From Schizochytrium sp. CCTCC M209059 (taxonomy: Eukaryota > Sar > Bigyra > Thraustochytrida > Thraustochytriidae), in NCBI GenBank assembly GCA_000818945.1, contig KN805394.1, positions 17,688-81,687 on the forward strand: a DNA stretch of 64,000 nucleotides, read 5' to 3'. The stretch's first letter is position 1, and each line of letters starts with the position of its first letter. Positions 58,157 through 64,000 of the stretch are shown in pieces. The translations under genes and the position numbers were made by a program. A model generated the notes under the pieces. That model saw only the letters and a list, made by a program, of their open reading frames with translations. It was not told the DNA's origin and ran no database searches.

Positions 58157-60271
58157 ATGGCGCCGCCTCTGCAGCAGCTCGCGCTGGCGGCTGCCTTCGC
58201 GACGTGCGCGGTCCTCGCTGCGGCGTACCTGGTCCACCTCGTGCGCCTCGAGCGGCGGCAGCGCGCGGCACGGGGCGCGGAGGCTTGCGAGGATGGCATC
58301 GTCGACGCGAGCACGGACCACGCGTGCACGTCCGACGTCTCGGTGCCGCGCAGCACCAACCAGCGCGCCGCGGAGGAGGAGGAGGAGGAGGGGAACGCCG
58401 CGCGGCAGCCGCTTTTGCGGCGCGAGGATGTCGCTGGGGACGAAGACGACGATGAGGAAGAAGAGGAGGAGGAGGAGGAGGAGATATTCGGCTCAGAGCG
58501 GAATTGTCACCGCGGCCGACGGCTGGAGAGCGTGCGGCGAAGACTGCGACGTGTCCTTCGCCGCAGTGCGCTGCCATGGCCAGTGCTTGTGGTGAGCTTT
58601 CTCAATGCCTTTGTGTTGAGTTTTCCAATGAACTTTTTTGGACAGTTCATCTCGGCCGAGATTGGCATGACGCCGACGGAATTCACGCAGTACTACGCGC
58701 TGACGTTCTTGCCCTTTTCGTTCAAGCCACTGTACGCATACATGGCCGAGCGCATTCGCATTTGCGGCTCGGGCCGACGTGGATATCTTGTCTTTTGCAA
58801 CGTGATGATCTCGGTGTGCATGCTCGTGATGGCAACAATCGCGCACGAAGTGTGGCATGTGTTTGTGATTGGGTTTCTGCAGAACTTTTTCGAAGCTGCC
58901 GCAGGGATGGTAGTTGGACTTATCCTTATTGACGCTGCATGCATAGACCAGCAAGAAATTCCCAATTTGCAGGCGGAGCAGACTTTGTGGCGCTACATGG
59001 GGACTTTTACCGCGCTGCTTTTGTCGCTGCCCGTGAGTGGGTGCTTTTCGTATGCCTGGGACAATCGCACAGCGCTAATTGTGAGCGCGATGATTCCTCT
59101 TTTGTCCGCAACTGCGGCGCAATGGCTTCCAAAGCGATCTTGCACCGATGCTCAAAATGTGGGGCCTTTGGGCGATCCAGAGAGCGGGTCGGATACGGAC
59201 GAGCAGTATGCTGTGCATCTTGTCCAAGACGATACACGCAGAGACGAAGACGTGGACGCACGCGAGGAACTTGTGGGAGCTTCGAGTCAAGATGGCGTCA
59301 AGGCATCGGTGGAGCGTCAAGCGCTCATGCTATTTGTGCCGACCTTGGTTCTCTTTGAGCTGGTAGCAATTGCCGTAGGAGTGCATGGCAACTTTGCTGC
59401 TGCAGGCAAGCTCGGGGTGTGGCACGGATTGGTAGGCTTCTTTGCAGTGTCATTGGTCGCCTGGATTGTGGCCGCAGGCGTTGGAATGTATCGCTGGGGC
59501 GATATTACCAATGTGCGAGCCCTCTTGGTGATTTCGGTGCCCTGCATTTACCTTTTTGTGGTGGATGCTGTGCCAAGCTCGATGGATGCAATGTCTAGCT
59601 ACAAGTATCACGTCTTTCACTCGCAGTGCGATCTTCAAGCGTTGTCGCTATTTTCGACGGCTGCGCGTATTGGAGGTTTGTTCGCATATCGGCGATTCTT
59701 TGCTTCAAGCAGCGTCGAGGTTTCGGTGTTGGCCAACACGATACTCTGCTCCATCGTGTCGCTTCTCGACATTATCAAGGTGAATGATCCGAGTGGCATG
59801 ATGGCAGAGGGAGAAACGTCTACCTTCTGGACGTGGCTCGCTATTGATGTTTGTAGCAGCTTTGTGTCGGCGTTTTACCTCGTTTCAAAGGAGGTTGTGG
59901 CAACACACTACAGTTTCTCGCTTTTGAATAGGGTGCGGAAGCAGCACAGTGCTGCTGCACTTGGTGAGCGACTGGACAGGAGCGTGCGTGCTGATGCCGA
60001 TGACGCTAATGGGGCGAAGCGAGCCACCTGGGCGCGAGCTCTTTCGCCTGGCATCTTGTACTCGGTGTATTTGACATGTTTTGATGTGGGCGCCAGCGCG
60101 TCTGGCTTTCTGACAGCGGCGGTCATGTCGTCATTGGATATTACGTACACGGATTTTGCTGGACTGCCGGATCTCATTTGGATTTGTGCTCTGAGTTTTC
60201 TCGCTACAGCGGCGCTCATTCCGACATTGCAGTGCGCGCAACATCCCTCTGGATCGCAGAGTGTGTCGTAG
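58157..60271 (+). CDS. BT1/folate-biopterin-type transporter
   Basis: A 704-residue protein with one N-terminal helix (QLALAAAFATCAVLAAAYLVHL), a cytosolic acidic segment with two Glu runs (residues about 72-112), and about ten to eleven further transmembrane helices. The first core unit (NFFGQFISAEIGMTPTEF, then LPFSFKPLYAYMAERIRICG, SGRRGYLVF) matches the BT1 family of the major facilitator superfamily, in which the loop KPLYG is diagnostic. Homologues carry folates, pterins or other metabolites; the substrate here is not predictable. A long hydrophilic loop (about residues 325-385) divides the two halves, as in many MFS carriers. ATG 58157 with context AGCCATGG. Stop TAG at 60269. Confidence 0.75.
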   Translation: MAPPLQQLALAAAFATCAVLAAAYLVHLVRLERRQRAARGAEACEDGIVDASTDHACTSDVSVPRSTNQRAAEEEEEEGNAARQPLLRREDVAGDEDDDEEEEEEEEEEIFGSERNCHRGRRLESVRRRLRRVLRRSALPWPVLVVSFLNAFVLSFPMNFFGQFISAEIGMTPTEFTQYYALTFLPFSFKPLYAYMAERIRICGSGRRGYLVFCNVMISVCMLVMATIAHEVWHVFVIGFLQNFFEAAAGMVVGLILIDAACIDQQEIPNLQAEQTLWRYMGTFTALLLSLPVSGCFSYAWDNRTALIVSAMIPLLSATAAQWLPKRSCTDAQNVGPLGDPESGSDTDEQYAVHLVQDDTRRDEDVDAREELVGASSQDGVKASVERQALMLFVPTLVLFELVAIAVGVHGNFAAAGKLGVWHGLVGFFAVSLVAWIVAAGVGMYRWGDITNVRALLVISVPCIYLFVVDAVPSSMDAMSSYKYHVFHSQCDLQALSLFSTAARIGGLFAYRRFFASSSVEVSVLANTILCSIVSLLDIIKVNDPSGMMAEGETSTFWTWLAIDVCSSFVSAFYLVSKEVVATHYSFSLLNRVRKQHSAAALGERLDRSVRADADDANGAKRATWARALSPGILYSVYLTCFDVGASASGFLTAAVMSSLDITYTDFAGLPDLIWICALSFLATAALIPTLQCAQHPSGSQSVS

Positions 60272-60589
60272 ACTTTCTCGATCAATCTCAAGGCTTGCAG
60301 GATTTAAAGATATGAGACGCGGTGCGTCGCGCGAGGGTGTAATATGTTTTTTGAATGAAAATTGATGATAGTATACATGCCGAAAGTAGTTTGGCCTGCC
60401 CCGCCCAACGCAGACGATAAGTTTCAGTATTTTCGAATTGACAAGCATACCGTTTCCAGCAAGCAGCAATCGTTTTATTGTCACTCGGACAAGAAGATGC
60501 AGTGAAGCAAAGATGAGTTTACTCTCGTTACGTTTGTAAGGTAGCTAACTAGCTGCTCCTTGGGAGTCTCCCTTGACATACATTTCAAT
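60272..60589. other. Convergent 3' region, transporter / kinesin
   Basis: About 320 bases between two facing stops, AT-rich. No gene seen. Confidence 0.6.
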
Positions 60590-62449
60590 CTAATTTTGCA
60601 GGACCTGACTCGCAAAGCGCAGTGTGTTGAGAGACTCTGGAATGTTTTCCAAGTCTTGCGACAAGGTGCACAGCATGAGCGTCTTGCACGTCTGGGACTC
60701 GAGAGCATCTTGAAGGAGGTATGTGAGCTTGCTGTCGCGAAAAGGAATGTGGGTCTGCTGAGTCGCAAGGGCACGGAGCGCGTTCTTGAGGGCCACCAGA
60801 CTGGTGTTGATGCTGCATTGCTCTTTGAGCTGCTTGGCGGATCGATCGGAGCCTGCATGGGCGATTCGCTCGGAGCCGGCAAGATCAACAAGGTGGATGC
60901 GGCTCGTGGTATTAGAATCTGCATGATCGAGTGCAAGCGTGAGGACAACGTGCGATCGCGAGGATCGCTCGTTTGCATTGGTACGCGCAACCATGCGCGA
61001 ATCCTCTGCACGCTGAAGAAGGTCTCGGGCGTGAGCTGCGCTAGAAATGGGTACCTCACTGAGGCCCTGAAGTTGGGGTTTGCCCCGTTTAGGATCAATG
61101 CGGATGCGAAGCTTTGGCGCAGCAGCACTAGATGCAGCTTTTCGCTTGCCAGCATTCCTGGAGCGCTTGCTTTGCGCATCAGCAGAGACGGGGGCGAGCA
61201 GATCACGAAGCTCCTCGTTGTAGATTTCCAAGAGACTGAGTCTGGGTTTCTGCGAATGTTCACGCAAGATGAGCTCGAGCGCGCGTGGGATAATACCAGG
61301 GTCAGCACCCGTGTGATTGCTCATGGTGTGCGTCTTTCCCGATCCTGTCTGGCCATAGGCGAAGATGCAGACGTTGTGGCCGTCGAGAGCGCTCTGCACA
61401 AGGCCTTGAACCTCGTCAAAGACGTCGCACTGGCGTGCGTCGTCGGGAAAGACGTAGTCGAACTTGAAGGGAAGAACCTTGGCTGCCTCGTCACGGCCGT
61501 CGACAGTTTTGGAGGCTGGAGCGCGCACGCGGAGATCGCCGACGGTGCCTGTTTGCGCGTTGAAGGCATCTGCGCCTGTTCCGGGCCGAAGACGACAAAA
61601 GACGCGCATATTTCCTCGAAGCGTCATGTGTGCTTCGTGCAGAGCGCGTCTCGTGGAGTCTGCGCGACGGAGAGATTGCACAAGATCTGTGCAACGCAAT
61701 CTCAGAGCGTCGGCATCTTCGGAAGCCATGAGGTGGGCTTCTTTCCATTGTTGGGCTTCTGCAGCGGCGATTGTGAGCTCTTTGTTGCGTTTTTCTAGCC
61801 AAGATGCATGCACCTCGAGGGCAGCACGCGCCGCTACTTGGGCCTGGACGCTGGCCTGGAGTACTTGGATGTCGTTTTGGACCTCGGTTGTCCGGCGCCG
61901 CTTGGGCGGGGCAGGATTTTGGCGCTTCGTCGGCGTGGTCTCTGGCGCCTTTTGTTGCGGTGGTACTGGCGGGGGAGTAGGGAGGCTGCGTTTTCTTTGC
62001 GTGAAGTGTTTGCGGCGAGGTTTCCGGGCTTGATTGTTGTGGAGGCTGTCATTTTCATCGACCGGCGCGTATGGCGGTTCTTGGGGCTGTGGAAGATCTT
62101 CCTTGTGAGGTTGCGGCGAGCGCACAACGGAGTTGGTCTTGGTGTTGGTCTTGATGGTGGTATTTTTGGAGGGCACGAGCTTTTTCAATCTGCGTTTTGC
62201 GACGAGATTTTCTGCATCAAGAGAGGCGTCGCGGGCTGGGTCTGGTGACGGGGCAGCGGACGTCTGCGGCGCCAGGCTCTCCTGATGGGAATCTTCGGGC
62301 GTGAGCTTTTCCTCGCTATCCTTTGCACCGCTGGCACTGGCGCTATTGCCACCTCCGCGCCAAAGGTTATGAATGGTGCATCTTCGCCGTGGGTTTCTGC
62401 GCACGGCGTCGGCCAGTTCGCTGGACCTCCTCGCGTTATCAGCCGTCAT
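60590..62449 (-). CDS. Kinesin-14 motor (KIFC1/HSET-like)
   Basis: A 619-residue minus-end-directed kinesin with a C-terminal motor. A basic, Pro-rich N-terminus (possibly a microtubule-binding tail) and a coiled coil (LEVHASWLEKRNKELTIAAAE) precede the family neck RRALHEAHMTLRGNMRVFCR. Motor motifs: P-loop GQTGSGKTHTM, switch I NANERSSRSH, switch II VDLAGSER, and the alpha4-alpha6 region INTSLVALKNALRALA, then FRDSKLTYLLQDALE and SLNTLRFASQV. The protein stops almost directly after alpha6; many kinesin-14s have only a short tail there. Kinesin-14s focus spindle poles and move cargo towards the minus end. ATG at 62449, followed upstream by GCAGACAGGCAGGC repeats (about 62460-62545). Confidence 0.92.
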   Translation of the reverse strand: MTADNARRSSELADAVRRNPRRRCTIHNLWRGGGNSASASGAKDSEEKLTPEDSHQESLAPQTSAAPSPDPARDASLDAENLVAKRRLKKLVPSKNTTIKTNTKTNSVVRSPQPHKEDLPQPQEPPYAPVDENDSLHNNQARKPRRKHFTQRKRSLPTPPPVPPQQKAPETTPTKRQNPAPPKRRRTTEVQNDIQVLQASVQAQVAARAALEVHASWLEKRNKELTIAAAEAQQWKEAHLMASEDADALRLRCTDLVQSLRRADSTRRALHEAHMTLRGNMRVFCRLRPGTGADAFNAQTGTVGDLRVRAPASKTVDGRDEAAKVLPFKFDYVFPDDARQCDVFDEVQGLVQSALDGHNVCIFAYGQTGSGKTHTMSNHTGADPGIIPRALELILREHSQKPRLSLLEIYNEELRDLLAPVSADAQSKRSRNAGKRKAASSAAAPKLRIRIDPKRGKPQLQGLSEVPISSAAHARDLLQRAEDSRMVARTNANERSSRSHVVLTLALDHADSNTTSRIHLVDLAGSERIAHAGSDRSAKQLKEQCSINTSLVALKNALRALATQQTHIPFRDSKLTYLLQDALESQTCKTLMLCTLSQDLENIPESLNTLRFASQVLQN

Positions 62450-64000
62450 CGTTATGGGCGCGCAGGCAGGCAGACAGGCAGGCTGGCAGGTAGGCAGACA
62501 GTCAGTCAGAATGACAGACAGACAGACCGACCGACAGGCAGCAGACGGAATGCACAGACTCGCTCTGCTCTGCTCTGCTCAGCGGCAGTGGCGGCGCTGG
62601 GCTAGCTTACTTTGTTTTGATCGCCAATGAGTGAAAAACCGTTGCACCATCAAGCTGGACCTAGGCGAGGTGTCGCTTTTTTTTTTTTTCCGGGGCCATG
62701 CATCGAAGAAGAGCTCTGACTGACAGTGAGACCGTCCGTCGGCTCGGTTATTTGGTCGCTCGCGCGAGGCAAGCGCGTCCTCAGAGCGTTGGCCAAGGAC
62801 GGCGTCCTTTCCGTCTCTCTTTCTTCTCTCCCTCCTTTCTTTTCATTCAGAGAGCACATCATCATTGTCACGATGGCGGCCTCGGGGACGAGGTGGGCCC
62901 CGAGCGCCATTTGCTCTAAAAACTGAGCCCTGCAAAAGTTTGACGGTCGTGGCTCTCCATCCCCGACAGACTCGCGGGGGAAGGCGTGGCGTGCGGCAGA
63001 AACGTAACGAGCGCGCCCCTTTGCATCACGGCGCGAGCGGCTGCGAGGGAGTCCGGCTGCGCTCGCCGGCCGGGCCAAGGCGCGCGACGTGTTCCCCTGT
63101 ATACATCGGCTCTTGATCACGCAACGACGTGCAGGCTGCACGCTCCTCTCGCGTCCACTTTTCCCCGCTCGCTCGCTCGCTCGCTCAAGCGCGCGCTGGC
63201 AGCCTGGCAGCCCGGGAGGCAGACAGGCGCGCGGACAGGCTGCAGGCGCGCGGGCGCGCAAGGCCCTGGGCTCCGCGGGTCCCTCGCCCGGAGAGCGGCG
63301 CGAGGTCCCGGCGTCTTTTTCTTCTTCTTCTTCTTCTTCTTCTTCTTCTTGTTGGCCCCTACATCAGCGACTGCGAGCCGCCTTGCGAGGACCAGAACGA
63401 AGACGCGAGAAGACGCCTCGTCTCGCCTTGCGCGGCACGGGGCGAAGACCCGCGCTCGGGCAGGAGCCGCCGACCGAGGGAGCGAGCGCAAGAGCGCGCG
63501 GCGAGTCGAGTCGCGTCGAGTCGCGTCGCGGCGCGGAGGCGAGGAGGAGCTAGCTGCAGCTGCAGCGCGTGCCGCTAGAAGACCATCGTTCGGCCGCCCG
63601 TCGCAAGGAAGAAAAGCCCGGCTCGCCACCAAGGCCCGGCCCAGCGCCGTCGCGTCGCGGCTCCGGCGCGAGGAGAGCGCGAGCAGCGCGGAGGCCTTCG
63701 GTCGCGCGCGCTGCAGCGGCGGGAGCAGCGGCAGCGGCCGTGTGCAGAGCAGAGAGGCGCGGAGCAGAGCAGAGCAGCGCAGTGCAGAGCGCAGCGACGC
63801 GAGGGGCCTCTTTGTGCGCAGAGAACGGCCGAAGAGAACGCGACTGTGCGCCAAGGAGGGGCGGGCGTTCTTTTTCTCTTCTTCCCGCGCCGCGAGATTC
63901 TTAAGATCAGCGAACTCGCGTCGCACGCTTTCGCTCCCTCGCTCCCTCCCCCGCCCGCGAGCAGCCTGGCCAGCCGCGCGGGTCCAGGCCGCCGGCCGAG
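62450..64000. other. GC-rich, low-complexity right flank
   Basis: About 1.5 kb with overlapping open frames on both strands (Arg/Ala/Ser-rich), none with a domain. Notable tracts: CAGG/CAGA repeats at about 62460-62545, T12 near 62680, (TTC)n at 63316-63350, CGCTCGCT repeats near 63167-63185, GCAGA and GCAGC/GCGCA repeats at 63746-63790. I support no gene here. A start may lie beyond the right edge. Confidence 0.55.

Noticed and set aside
60541..60610. Frameshift at the kinesin C-terminus (another frame continues RSCKIRLKCMS)
   Set aside because: Alpha6 of the motor is already complete; the similarity of the next frame to the V-x-x-C-x-I tail is weak and probably chance.

Overview
The window is nuclear DNA from a eukaryote with a compact, GC-rich genome. 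Most genes are long single exons, a few carry one or two short GT-AG introns (74, 122, 96 and 96 bases where I could place them), and none is arranged in bacterial-style operons. The protein set (Sec61-gamma, exocyst Sec3, GPI1/PIG-Q, Ski2, Dna2, kinesin-14, the dynein-assembly factor WDR92, a polycystin-type channel, and an EF-hand Na/Ca exchanger of the type known from plants) fits a flagellated protist. My best guess is a stramenopile, possibly a thraustochytrid (Labyrinthulomycetes). That is inference from gene style and family mix, not from a marker gene.

Layout. 1-1.1 kb: repeats and a run of N. 1.1-14.7 kb, all plus strand: cation exchanger with EF-hands, exocyst SEC3, a 1,927-residue ankyrin/polycystin channel, and a three-exon coiled-coil protein. 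15.0-20.5 kb, minus: a DNA2 nuclease-helicase with a very Q-rich N-terminus. 21.4-27.2 kb, plus: an ankyrin protein and two tandem copies of a two-exon short-chain dehydrogenase. 27.8-35.7 kb: Sec61-gamma (+), GPI1 (-), an unresolved small spliced gene (+), a YqaJ-type nuclease (+) and Ski2 (-). 35.8-48.5 kb: gene-poor and rich in microsatellites, holding a small acidic protein (+), a three-SH3 protein with a reading-frame break (-), a CENP-V/GFA-type zinc protein (-) and an AIG1-like GTPase ending in a CaaX box (-). 48.5-53.3 kb, plus: a PH-J-domain protein and an FtsH-like AAA protein with no protease domain. 53.9-62.4 kb: WDR92 (-), a proline-rich coiled-coil protein (+), a metallophosphoesterase (-), a BT1-like transporter (+) and a kinesin-14 (-). 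62.5-64 kb: low-complexity DNA without a convincing gene.

The genes belong to many separate pathways (secretion and GPI anchoring, RNA decay, DNA repair, cilia and microtubules, ion transport), and I see no single cluster acting together. The most unusual items are the polycystin-like channel (predicted C2-like region, ankyrin repeats, and a large insert with Tudor-like modules between S2 and S3), the protease-less FtsH, the PH-J protein, the SDR tandem pair with a patch of near-perfect identity, the SH3 gene whose frame breaks inside a 33-bp repeat, a 17-bp tandem array upstream of SKI2, and short tandem repeats sitting just upstream of many start codons.
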